From a bacterium endosymbiont of Escarpia laminata (GTDB taxonomy: Bacteria; Pseudomonadota; Gammaproteobacteria; Chromatiales; Chromatiaceae): a DNA stretch of 64,000 bases. The stretch spans positions 1-64,000 of the forward strand of contig QGON01000049.1 of NCBI GenBank assembly GCA_003660235.1, in the 5' to 3' direction. The notes beneath the pieces are model-generated. The model saw only the letters and a program-made list of their open reading frames with translations. It searched no databases and had not been told where the DNA came from. Shown piece by piece: positions 35,301-43,819 of the stretch (positions are counted from its first letter, which is position 1; each line of letters begins with the position of its first letter). Position numbers and translations under genes: made by a program.

Positions 35301-35399
35301 ATGACGATGAGTACGAAAACTCAAACCCATTTAGATACAGTTGTTTTGATCGCCGCCGCGATTTGGGGCTTGGCCGCATTGGTTGTTCTGATCATATAA
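35301..35399 (+). CDS. Very small single-TM protein (30-32 residues)
   Basis: ATG ACG ATG opens a frame of 32 codons; the second ATG (35307) with GAGGT at a good distance is the likelier start, giving 30 residues. The protein is a polar head (MSTKTQTHLDT) and one membrane helix (VVLIAAAIWGLAALVVLII) with no other features, so it looks like a bona fide small membrane protein rather than noise. It lies 198 bases upstream of a radical SAM gene on the same strand. It resembles small subunits of membrane complexes, but I do not recognise it. Confidence 0.55.
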   Translation: MTMSTKTQTHLDTVVLIAAAIWGLAALVVLII

Positions 35400-35596
35400 G
35401 CTAACTGTTGCAATCCATTTCAGATGATAGGGATCCAGTGTGTGAAGATATGGGCACGCTGGAGAGGGATCTGCGCCGATCGTTTTCCACACATGGATAT
35501 CAGCCTGCCCCACGAATAGCGTTGGTCATGAAGTTGTGGATTTCGCTATACTGAACCGAGTCTGTGGTCGGAAATCAGTTCCTTAGAATTCACAAA

Positions 35597-37078
35597 ATGC
35601 GCGTTCTCTTCATCTACTCAAACCACGTTCGGGATCTGCTGCCCGCTCCGCCTGTCGGGTTGAGTTATGTGGCCAGCGCCACCCTTGATGCAGGGCACGA
35701 TGTCGAGTTTGTCGACATGCTGGTGAATGATTCTGGCCTGCGTCAACTGCGGAGTATGTTGAAACGCTTTCAGCCCCAGGTGGTAGCGATTTCGGTACGT
35801 AATATCGATAATGTAGTGCATCAGCGTCTATTGACCCATCTGGACGTGCTGGCACAACAGATCTCATTGGTCCGGGAAGTCAGTGACGCGAAGATTGTGT
35901 TGGGTGGTCCGGCGATATCGATCCTCGGGTGTAACGTCCTGAGCCATATCGACGCCGATTTTGCCGTATTGGGCGAGGGTGAGTTGGTCTTTCCCCAGCT
36001 TTTGGAAGAGATACAGGGGGAAGGGTGCTACCGTGATGTTCCCGGTATCTGTTTTCGGGAATCTGCCGATATTATCCCGGCACAGGCCCGGCGGTTGCCC
36101 GGTTTTGGTGCTTCCGGCATGGAGCGCTGGATCTCCTGGAAACGCTATGAACGTCTGGGTGCAACCTGGCCGATCCAAACCAAGCGTGGATGCCCGCTAC
36201 ACTGTACCTACTGCACCTATCCCACTATCGAGGGAAGACGATTCCGTAAGCGCCCTCCACAAGATGTGGTGGCAGAGATGCGGGAAGTGGCGAGGGTGAA
36301 AAATCCCCGTTGCTTCGAGTTTATCGACTCGGTCTTCAACTCTCCGGAAAGTTACGCCATCGAACTCTGCGAAGAGATCATCCGTTCGGGTTTGAAGGTG
36401 AATCTGACCACCATGGGGGTCAATCCACGTCATCTCTCCGATGAATTACTGCTGCTGATGAAGCGGGCTGGATTCAACTCAATGATGGTGACGCCGGAGA
36501 GTGCGAGTGATCGCATTCTCGACTCCATGCGTAAGGGATTTGATGTCGATGCAGTCCGCCAGTGTGCCGAGCGGGTGCGACGTTCAGGTATCCCGAGCAT
36601 GTGGTTTTTCATGCTCGGTGCACCGGGTGAGACCAAGGAGACTGCCGAAGAGACTGTCTCATTCGTGGAGTCTCATCTGAACTGGAAAAACTGCCTGCCG
36701 ATGTTTACCACCGGCATCCGTATACTGCCGGGCACAGAACTGGCTGAACAGTCCTTTCAGACAGGTTATCTGCCGAAGAACATGGATCTTGCTCAATCGG
36801 TTTTCTATTTCTCCCCGGCGGTTTCTGAAGAGTGGTTGTTACGCCGGGTGAATCAGGCGGTATCGGTTTGTCCTAATGTTGTGCATGCGGCGGAAGATCC
36901 ATCCAGTAATCCGATGACAGTGCGTGCCTTCAGGTTGTTGCATATGCTGGGCGTGGCGCCACCTTATTGGCGATTCTTCTCCCGCTTTCTTTCGCTCAGG
37001 TTGGTGCATAGGGGGCGGGTCAGGCAGATTGCCAGCGGGAAGTTGCAGTTCCAGCTTTCGGAAGCTGGAGATAGTTAA
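35597..37078 (+). CDS. B12-binding-domain radical SAM protein
   Basis: This is a 493-residue protein from ATG 35597 (MRVLFIYSNHVRDLLPAPPV). Residues 1-140 form a Rossmann-like cobalamin-binding domain, with GLSYVASATLDAGHDVEFVD and KIVLGGPAISILG; the classic DxHxxG base ligand is not seen. The radical SAM domain has the 4Fe-4S motif RGCPLHCTYCTYP (CxxxCxxC), followed by the usual barrel features (FEFIDSVFNSPESYAIELCE, MVTPESASDRILDSMRKGF, WFFMLGAPGETKETAEETV). Such proteins often do methyl transfer or ring rearrangements on lipids, porphyrins or natural products. The substrate is unknown. Confidence 0.9.
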   Translation: MRVLFIYSNHVRDLLPAPPVGLSYVASATLDAGHDVEFVDMLVNDSGLRQLRSMLKRFQPQVVAISVRNIDNVVHQRLLTHLDVLAQQISLVREVSDAKIVLGGPAISILGCNVLSHIDADFAVLGEGELVFPQLLEEIQGEGCYRDVPGICFRESADIIPAQARRLPGFGASGMERWISWKRYERLGATWPIQTKRGCPLHCTYCTYPTIEGRRFRKRPPQDVVAEMREVARVKNPRCFEFIDSVFNSPESYAIELCEEIIRSGLKVNLTTMGVNPRHLSDELLLLMKRAGFNSMMVTPESASDRILDSMRKGFDVDAVRQCAERVRRSGIPSMWFFMLGAPGETKETAEETVSFVESHLNWKNCLPMFTTGIRILPGTELAEQSFQTGYLPKNMDLAQSVFYFSPAVSEEWLLRRVNQAVSVCPNVVHAAEDPSSNPMTVRAFRLLHMLGVAPPYWRFFSRFLSLRLVHRGRVRQIASGKLQFQLSEAGDS

Positions 37079-37112
37079 TTTGTTGTAGGAACGGCCCAGC
37101 AGCTGGCCCATT

Positions 37113-37862
37113 TCAATCAAGATATTTTTTCTGCCACGCCTGATATTTTTCATGCACAAACCGGGAGTATGATTCCCTGTCTTCAAACTGTTCCGGTTGA
37201 ATTGCATCGTACAGATAGTAATTGACCCTGTTGTTTTTCGTCAGCATGAATTCAACGATCTTTTGCGCGAGTGGCTGATCGCCCCAATGAAAGTCATCCT
37301 GTGATTCGTAGTGCAGATAGACGGGTAGAATAGGCACGCCGGTGCGCATCGAAATGTCAAAGATGCCGTAGCGGAAATCGTCCTGCAGACGTTTCCCCTT
37401 GATGCCACCCTCAGGGTAGATCGCAATATTGAGACCATTGCGTAACGCATTGGTAATCTCTTCAGTAACATTCTTGCGGGATTCTTTGGATTCCCTGCGA
37501 ACAAAGAGCGTTCCTGCCGCTGCACTTATTCTGCCTGTGATCCACCAGTCGCGCACTTCAACCTTGGCCACGGAATGGACATCGAACAGAGCGGGGATGC
37601 CGATATCCTCGAATGCAGAGGGGTGATTGGCGATCAGAATAAACTGTTTTGGCAACGGGTGTTGGTTCTTCTGATGCAGGCGCAGATCGACACCCAATGC
37701 ATGAACGAAGGTTCCAGACCACAACCTGAACAGGCGTATATACCAGCGTCTGGGTGTAGGTCGTGCCGGCAGGTAAGAGAGTGTATAGAGCACCAGCGTA
37801 AGCAGGATCAGCTCAATCCAGCCCAACAAAATCCATGCTAAACGTAGGACAAGACGACTCAT
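37113..37862 (-). CDS. PlsC-like acyltransferase with variant active site
   Basis: This is a 249-residue membrane-associated acyltransferase: one N-terminal membrane helix (residues about 5-30), then the LPLAT domain. The catalytic block is ANHPSAFEDIG. Counting from the His, the fifth following residue is Glu and the next Asp, so the standard HX4D becomes HX4E (or HX5D). The second motif is YPEGGIKG, not the common EGT. It may still transfer acyl groups to lysophosphatidate or another lysolipid, but the substitution is worth noting. It is convergent with the radical SAM gene. Confidence 0.8.
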   Translation of the reverse strand: MSRLVLRLAWILLGWIELILLTLVLYTLSYLPARPTPRRWYIRLFRLWSGTFVHALGVDLRLHQKNQHPLPKQFILIANHPSAFEDIGIPALFDVHSVAKVEVRDWWITGRISAAAGTLFVRRESKESRKNVTEEITNALRNGLNIAIYPEGGIKGKRLQDDFRYGIFDISMRTGVPILPVYLHYESQDDFHWGDQPLAQKIVEFMLTKNNRVNYYLYDAIQPEQFEDRESYSRFVHEKYQAWQKKYLD

Positions 37863-38059
37863 CTGTTATCCCTGTGTTTGATCTCTCTGGGTATTGCACC
37901 GATAGTTATCCGATACTCTCCACTATAGGGTAATTTTCTGAGCTGCGTTTTTTCTGCGTGACGCAGGCGATCTTCCCCTGTTTTTCTGCAGGTTGAATCA
38001 ACTTGATGTCGAACCGATATAGATAGATAGTGGGATCGTACTCAAAACAGAGGTGCTTT

Positions 38060-38740
38060 ATGCAACTTCGTCAGCTCTTTGATAATGCAACGGGTACCTA
38101 TAGCTACCTGTTATGGGACAGTGACACGGCTGATGCCGTTATCATCGACCCGGTGATCGAACAGTTCGACCGGGACAGTCGGTTGATTGAGGAGCTATCC
38201 CTGAATCTACTCGATTCGCTTGAGACCCATATCCACGCAGATCATGTTACTGGTGGCGGTCTGTTGCGCGAACGCTTTGGTTGCCGCATCGGTGTGCATA
38301 AAAACAGTCGGGCGGAGTGTGCCGATCTATGGCTGGATGAGGGGGACCAGATCTGCTTTGGCGCTCAGCGGCTGAATGTCATCCATACGCCGGGCCATAC
38401 CAATACGGATATCTGTTATCTGGCTGACGACGCTGTCTTTACTGGTGATACGCTGTTGATTCGTGGTAGCGGCCGCACTGACTTTCAGTCGGGAGATCCA
38501 GGTGCTGCCTACGATTCCATCACTCAGCGACTGTTTACGCTTGCTGATGAAACAAGGGTCTATCCCGGCCATGACTACCAGGGTTTTACCGTCTCCTCCA
38601 TCGGCGAGGAGAAGTGCCTGAACCCTCGTCTCAGTGGCAAGAGCCGCAAGGATTATATTCATATCATGGATGCCATGGCATTACCTGCGCCAAAACGTAT
38701 CGATATTGCATTGCCCGGCAATATGAGTTGTGGATTGTAA
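38060..38740 (+). CDS. Persulfide dioxygenase-like metallo-beta-lactamase (ETHE1-type)
   Basis: This is a 226-residue MBL protein. The ATG at 38060 has AGAGG upstream. Motifs: THIHADHVTGGG (zinc/iron ligands), IHTPGHTNTDICYL, FTGDTLLIRGSGRTDFQSGD, YPGHDYQG. The ETHE1 substrate-loop residues are visible in RGSGRTDFQSGD and the C-terminal LNPRLSG. In this family a single iron oxidises glutathione persulfide to sulfite, a step in sulfide detoxification and thiosulfate metabolism. Followed 10 bases later by a TPR gene. Confidence 0.93.
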   Translation: MQLRQLFDNATGTYSYLLWDSDTADAVIIDPVIEQFDRDSRLIEELSLNLLDSLETHIHADHVTGGGLLRERFGCRIGVHKNSRAECADLWLDEGDQICFGAQRLNVIHTPGHTNTDICYLADDAVFTGDTLLIRGSGRTDFQSGDPGAAYDSITQRLFTLADETRVYPGHDYQGFTVSSIGEEKCLNPRLSGKSRKDYIHIMDAMALPAPKRIDIALPGNMSCGL

Positions 38741-38750
38741 GGGAGGCAAT

Positions 38751-39056
38751 ATGGATAGAAAAGTATTGGAGGATATGCTCAGTCAGGGGCAGGACAATGC
38801 CATGCTCAGGTATACGTTGGGTACGCTCTGCCTCAAGGAGGGACTGCTGGAATCCGCCGTGGAGCACCTTGAACAGGCTCTGCAGCAGAACGACAAGCAC
38901 TCCGCCAGTTGGAAGGCATATGGCAAGGCACTGGTGGCTGCAAAACAAAATGATGCGGCACGACAGGCCTACGAAAAAGGCATTGTCGTTGCCGAGTCAT
39001 TGGGTGACATCCAGGCCGCCAAGGAGATGAAGGTCTTTCTGCGCCGGTTGACGTAA
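38751..39056 (+). CDS. Small TPR protein
   Basis: This is a 101-residue protein from ATG 38751 with GGGAGG upstream. It has two to three TPR motifs: LRYTLGTLCLKEGLLESAVE, ASWKAYGKALVAAKQNDAAR, and a final helix. No signal peptide. It is a short helical protein likely used for protein contacts, and may be translated together with the persulfide dioxygenase. Function unknown. Confidence 0.8.
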   Translation: MDRKVLEDMLSQGQDNAMLRYTLGTLCLKEGLLESAVEHLEQALQQNDKHSASWKAYGKALVAAKQNDAARQAYEKGIVVAESLGDIQAAKEMKVFLRRLT

Positions 39057-39101
39057 CAGAGAACAGATCCCTACTCTGCGGGTTGATTCACATTCACCCC
39101 C

Positions 39102-42100
39102 TCAATCACCGCGTGCAGCTGCGATCTCCTTCATGCTCTCTGCCGCTTTGACACAGCCCATCGGGATAACGATCAGCGTGAGGACGGTGGAGACGAAGAC
39201 TCCGAACATCAAGGCGATCGCCATGCCCTGGAATATGGAGTCGGTGATGATAACGCTGGCGCCACCCATCAAGGCGAATGCGGTAATCATGATGGGACGT
39301 GTGCGGGCCTTACAGGAGCGCAGTACCGCTTCCCGCACATCATGACCCTGGCGCACCTCTTCCACCGCGAAATCCACCAGTAGAATCGAGTTGCGCACGA
39401 TGATGCCTGCCAGGGCGATGAAGCCGATCATGGAGGTGGCGGTGAACTGGGCGCCGAGCAGCCAGTGTCCGGGTACTATGCCAAGCAGAGTCAGGGGGAT
39501 CGGCGCCATGATGATGGCCGGCACGGTAAAGTTGCCAAACATGCCCACCACCAACATATAGATCAACACCAGTGCCACGGCGAAAGCCGCGCCCATGTCA
39601 CGGAAGGTCTCATAGGTTACCGTCCACTCTCCACCCCATTCGAAGGCGGACATGCCGCTGTTTTTTGGTGGGCCGGTCATAGTACCGGAGAGGGTGACGC
39701 CATCCGGTGTTGTGTACTCCTGCAGCTTCTCGTCGATGTCGAGCATCGGATAGATGGGTGCGCCCAGGCGGCCCACCGCATCACCCACCACATACTCCAG
39801 GGGACGCAGATCTTTATGATAGATAACCGGCTCCTCCTCGACCAATACAAAATGACCCAGTTCGGCCAGCGGTACACTGCCGCCACCGGGCTTTGCTACT
39901 GGCATGTCGCTCAGGGCCTTGGGATTGGCGCGCAGGGCGAGGGGGGCCTGCATGACGATCCAGGTCGATTCCAGCGCCGAGCCGGAGCGCACGTCAGTGA
40001 TCTGGTAGCCTCCCATGGCCGCCGACAGGGCCTGTATGACCGCATCGGTTGAGATCCCTTGCATGGAGGCCTTGCGGGTGTTGATCTCGAAACGCCAGGA
40101 TTGATATGGCTCGATCAGATAGTTGTCGACATCGGCCAGACCCTCGGCGGCATCGAACAGTTGCGTCATATGGCGGGCAACCTCACGGCGGGTCTTCTCA
40201 TCCGGACCGTAGATCTCCGCCACCACGGACTGCAGCACCGGTGGACCCGGCGGCATCTCGGCCACGGTGATTCTTGCACCCATGGCTCGGGCGATCGGGG
40301 TCAGGGTGGCCCGCGCCGCTTCGGCGATCTCATGACTGGTACGCTTGCGCGCTTTTTTGTCGAGCAGCTGAACCTGGATTTCAGCCAGCCAGGATTTCTC
40401 CCGCAGGTAGTAGTGGCGCACCATACCGTTGAAATCGAAGGGGCGGGCAGTGCCGGTATAGGTTTGCAATGCGGTAACTTCCGGCACCTTGAGCAACTCC
40501 TCCGCCAGCTCCCTGGCCAGATTGCTGGTGGTCGGCAGGGCGGTGCCCTCCGGCATGTCGATGATGACCGAAAACTCCGGTTTGTTGTCGTAGGGCAGCA
40601 TCTTCACTGTCACCGCAGTGGTGTAGAACATGCCGCAGACGGCGAAGAAGGTGAGGATCAGGCCGATCAGGAAGCCCCAGCCTAACCGCTTGTTGTCGAG
40701 TAGTGCGGGGATCAGTTTGCGAAACAGCTTGTCCAGCTTCTCGTTGGAGGCGTGCTCCTTCTCTTCGGCTTTTTTCAATTTCTCCATGGAGGGGCGGATG
40801 CGCATCACCAGATAGGAGGTGAAGGCAAAAGCGGCGAACAGGGAGATCATCATCGCTACCGATCCGAGCACCGGAATCGGCGCCATATAGGGTCCCATGA
40901 GGCCGCTGACGAAGGCCATCGGCAGCAGGGCGGCGACCACGGTAAAGGTGGCGAGGATGGTGGGGTTGCCCACCTCCCGGACTGCGTCGACGGCGATATT
41001 GGTGTCCGGTGAACCGGCGATCAGCCAGCGCCGGTAGATATTTTCCACTACCACGATGGCGTCATCCACCAGAATGCCGATGGAGAAGATGAGGGCGAAG
41101 AGGGAGACACGGTCGATGCTGAAACCCATCACGAAGGCGGCAAACACCGTCATCAGGATCACCACGGGAATTACCACGGTAACCACGATCGCCGGTTTGA
41201 ATCCCAAGGCCCACCAGACCAATAGGGTGACGATGCCGGTGGCCACGACCAGTTTGAAGAGCAGTTCGTTGACCTTGTCCTGGGCAGTGGCGCCGTAGTT
41301 GCGGGTTACTTCGACCCGGACCTGATCCGGGATCAACCGCCCCTTGAGGGAGTCGGTCATCTCCAGGATCGCATTGGCCACTGTGACCCCATTGGAGCCT
41401 TTTTTCTTGGCAATGGCTACCGTTATCGCCTGTTCGCCGTCAGCCGCAATCTCTTCGCCTTCGGTCTGGGCATAGGCTGGACCGGTGTAGTAGTTTACAT
41501 AGTTATCGATCTCTTCCATGGTGTGGCTGACATGGGCCACATCGCGCACATAGACGGGTTTACCATCGTTCACACCCACCACCAGATTTTGTACATCCCG
41601 TGCATTACGCAGGAAACTGCCGGCATAGACTCGCAGGTTACGGTTATCCGCCTCTGCGTAGCCCACCACATTCTCGGCATTGGCGCCACGGATCACGTTT
41701 GCCACTTGCTCGGCAGTGACATTGGATCCGGAGAGTTTGCTGGGCAGGATTTCGACCCGTATCTCATCCCGTTGGCCGCCCACCACAAAGCCCTGACCGG
41801 TATTGGGGATCTGTTTTAACTCCTGCAACAGATTCAGGCCCAGGCGTCGCAGACTGCCGCCATCCAACTCGCTGGACCAGAGGGTAAGGGTCACCACGGG
41901 CACGTCGTCGATGCCCTTGACCTTGACCTTGACCAGTGGTGGCATCTGAACGCCGCTGGGCATGCGGTCGAGGTTGGAGGCGAGTTTGTCGTGTACCTTG
42001 ACCAGTGAGGGTCCAGTCTCCTCACCGACCTTGAAGCGGACGGTGACCACCCCTTCGCCGCGGGCGCTGGCGGAGTAGACGTGTTTGACACCGGGGATCT

Positions 42101-42359
42101 CGCTCATGATCCGCTCCAGCGGATTGACCGCCATATCCGCCACCTGCTGGGCGCTGGCGCCGGGATAACTCAGAAAGATATCCACCAGCGGCACGGAGAT
42201 CTGCGGATCCTCCTGCCGGGGGGTGACCATCAGACCCAGGATGCCCATCGCCAGCATTGCCAGGAAGAGCAGAGGGGAGAGGGGGGAGTGGATGAACGAG
42301 CGGGCGGTTTTGCCCGCCAGACCAAGGTTCTTTTGGTTGATCTCAGACACGGCAGGCAC
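39102..42359 (-). CDS. RND efflux pump, inner-membrane subunit (AcrB/MexB-like HAE family)
   Basis: This 1085-residue protein has two sets of transmembrane helices and large periplasmic domains. Diagnostic motifs are GPGASAQQVADMAVNPLER-like porter sequence (SYPGASAQQVADMAVNPLE), the proton relay pair in FSIGILVDDAIVVVENIYR (the two Asp) and GFIALAGIIVRNSILLVDF in the second half. It sits four bases downstream of its periplasmic adaptor gene on the minus strand. No outer-membrane TolC-like gene is next to them, so it probably uses one elsewhere. The substrate is unknown; the family handles drugs and organic solvents. Confidence 0.95.
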   Translation of the reverse strand: MPAVSEINQKNLGLAGKTARSFIHSPLSPLLFLAMLAMGILGLMVTPRQEDPQISVPLVDIFLSYPGASAQQVADMAVNPLERIMSEIPGVKHVYSASARGEGVVTVRFKVGEETGPSLVKVHDKLASNLDRMPSGVQMPPLVKVKVKGIDDVPVVTLTLWSSELDGGSLRRLGLNLLQELKQIPNTGQGFVVGGQRDEIRVEILPSKLSGSNVTAEQVANVIRGANAENVVGYAEADNRNLRVYAGSFLRNARDVQNLVVGVNDGKPVYVRDVAHVSHTMEEIDNYVNYYTGPAYAQTEGEEIAADGEQAITVAIAKKKGSNGVTVANAILEMTDSLKGRLIPDQVRVEVTRNYGATAQDKVNELLFKLVVATGIVTLLVWWALGFKPAIVVTVVIPVVILMTVFAAFVMGFSIDRVSLFALIFSIGILVDDAIVVVENIYRRWLIAGSPDTNIAVDAVREVGNPTILATFTVVAALLPMAFVSGLMGPYMAPIPVLGSVAMMISLFAAFAFTSYLVMRIRPSMEKLKKAEEKEHASNEKLDKLFRKLIPALLDNKRLGWGFLIGLILTFFAVCGMFYTTAVTVKMLPYDNKPEFSVIIDMPEGTALPTTSNLARELAEELLKVPEVTALQTYTGTARPFDFNGMVRHYYLREKSWLAEIQVQLLDKKARKRTSHEIAEAARATLTPIARAMGARITVAEMPPGPPVLQSVVAEIYGPDEKTRREVARHMTQLFDAAEGLADVDNYLIEPYQSWRFEINTRKASMQGISTDAVIQALSAAMGGYQITDVRSGSALESTWIVMQAPLALRANPKALSDMPVAKPGGGSVPLAELGHFVLVEEEPVIYHKDLRPLEYVVGDAVGRLGAPIYPMLDIDEKLQEYTTPDGVTLSGTMTGPPKNSGMSAFEWGGEWTVTYETFRDMGAAFAVALVLIYMLVVGMFGNFTVPAIIMAPIPLTLLGIVPGHWLLGAQFTATSMIGFIALAGIIVRNSILLVDFAVEEVRQGHDVREAVLRSCKARTRPIMITAFALMGGASVIITDSIFQGMAIALMFGVFVSTVLTLIVIPMGCVKAAESMKEIAAARGD

Positions 42360-42362
42360 CTG

Positions 42363-43550
42363 TTATTGATTGTTGTTCGGGGCTTGTGCGGATTCAGCAG
42401 GCGCCATCACCTGAGTGCCTGCACGCAGGCCTGGTGGTGGATTATTGATTAGCAGGTCGCCTTCCCGAATGCCGGAGAGGACCACCGTGTTGCCAGCGTT
42501 GGCAGCTTCCCCGAGACGCACCACGCGCAGCTTGGTAAAACCCTTGGCATCGACGACGAAGACCAGCGGCAGCCCGCCTTTCTTACGCACCGCACTGTTC
42601 GGGATGACCAGATTGCTGTTTTGACGTGTGCTCAGGTCGGGCACGCTTACCTCCGCATACTGACCGACGGTGGTGACTGTGTTGCCGGGCAGATCCAGTT
42701 CGAAATGCACCGTGTGCTGGGTGCGGTCGGCAACCGGGAAGATGCGGCTGATTCTGGCGTAAATGACGGGATCCGCGCCGTCCAGTCTGACCTCAAGCGA
42801 CATCCCTTCACTCAGACCCGGACGCAGGCGAACCGGTACGTCGGTCAGTACCTGGAAACCTGAGGTCTCACTGTAGACCAACAGTTGTTGGCCTGGCTGT
42901 ACTGTGTCACCCACCTCGACATTGACCGATTCAATAACACCGTTGAAGGGGGCGATACTGCGGGCATCCCGCAGGCTGGCCTGAATCTCCTTGATCTGTG
43001 CTTCGGCCTGTTTGTACTGGGTATTGGCTTGGGCGACCTGGGTCTGGCGGTTAACGACATCGGAGTGGCGTTCCGCCCCCCGGTTGCGCATGCCCATCAT
43101 ATTCTGCATTGGGTTGGTAAACGCCTGATCCATCATCGAAGGCATGCCCATACCGCCTGGAGCGGCGCTGCCGGCAGTGGACTGAGGTGATCTGACCTCG
43201 CGGTAGAGCTGCACGTTAGCATTGCGCATGGAGGCGAGAGCCGCATCCCTCTGGGCAACAGCCGCATCCAGCTTTGCGCGCAGGGCGCTGTCGTCGATGC
43301 TGATCAGTTCGTTGCCTCGACTGAACCTGTCACCCTCCTGTCCGGCGATCCGTTTGATGCGGCCTGGGATCTGTGCAGTAAGCTGCACGGTCTTGCGTGC
43401 TGCCACAGTGCCTGCGATATCGATGGTCAAGGGTATCAGTTCACGTTTGACCTTCATGATCTGATAGGCTTGATCAGCTTGCACGGTCAGTGGGCCGAAA
43501 CTGAAAATGCAGGCCAGAATGGATATCAGCAGGGGCTTAGTGTGCGGCAT
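42363..43550 (-). CDS. RND periplasmic adaptor (membrane fusion) protein
   Basis: This is a 395-residue adaptor with a signal peptide (LISILACIFSFGPLTVQA) and no lipobox Cys at the expected place. The lipoyl halves are visible as GTVAARKTVQLTAQIPGRIK and APFNGVIESVNVEVGDTVQP. They flank a coiled-coil hairpin (residues about 95-185) that is shorter than usual and contains an unusual Met/Gly-rich stretch (APGGMGMPSMMDQAFTNPMQ). A beta-barrel domain follows (residues 215-310). It bridges the RND subunit to an outer-membrane channel. The Met-rich insert could bind metal. Confidence 0.93.
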   Translation of the reverse strand: MPHTKPLLISILACIFSFGPLTVQADQAYQIMKVKRELIPLTIDIAGTVAARKTVQLTAQIPGRIKRIAGQEGDRFSRGNELISIDDSALRAKLDAAVAQRDAALASMRNANVQLYREVRSPQSTAGSAAPGGMGMPSMMDQAFTNPMQNMMGMRNRGAERHSDVVNRQTQVAQANTQYKQAEAQIKEIQASLRDARSIAPFNGVIESVNVEVGDTVQPGQQLLVYSETSGFQVLTDVPVRLRPGLSEGMSLEVRLDGADPVIYARISRIFPVADRTQHTVHFELDLPGNTVTTVGQYAEVSVPDLSTRQNSNLVIPNSAVRKKGGLPLVFVVDAKGFTKLRVVRLGEAANAGNTVVLSGIREGDLLINNPPPGLRAGTQVMAPAESAQAPNNNQ

Positions 43551-43819
43551 CGGCTACTCCGTATTTGGGATCTGAAAACGGTTTGAAAATTGCCGGCAGA
43601 TCTGACTGATCAGGTAGAGGTTGTGCCGCCCAGGATGGAATTCCCCAAGGTGTGGGCAGTCTCAGGTGCTGTGTCGCTGCTGACATAATAGAGCCAGTCG
43701 GATTGGGACTCACTGCACCCGGATCAAACTTGACGTGAAAACGACCCGATTATAGGTAATTTCAAGGCGTTTGGGTAATTGGTGAATACCTATAAAATCC
43801 CTGGTTATTTCCGTGTGGA
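43551..43819. other. Intergenic region upstream of the RND operon
   Basis: These 270 bases hold the promoter of the RND adaptor-pump operon, transcribed leftwards, and the 3' flank of the GGDEF-EAL gene. I see no RNA gene and no clear terminator. Confidence 0.4.
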
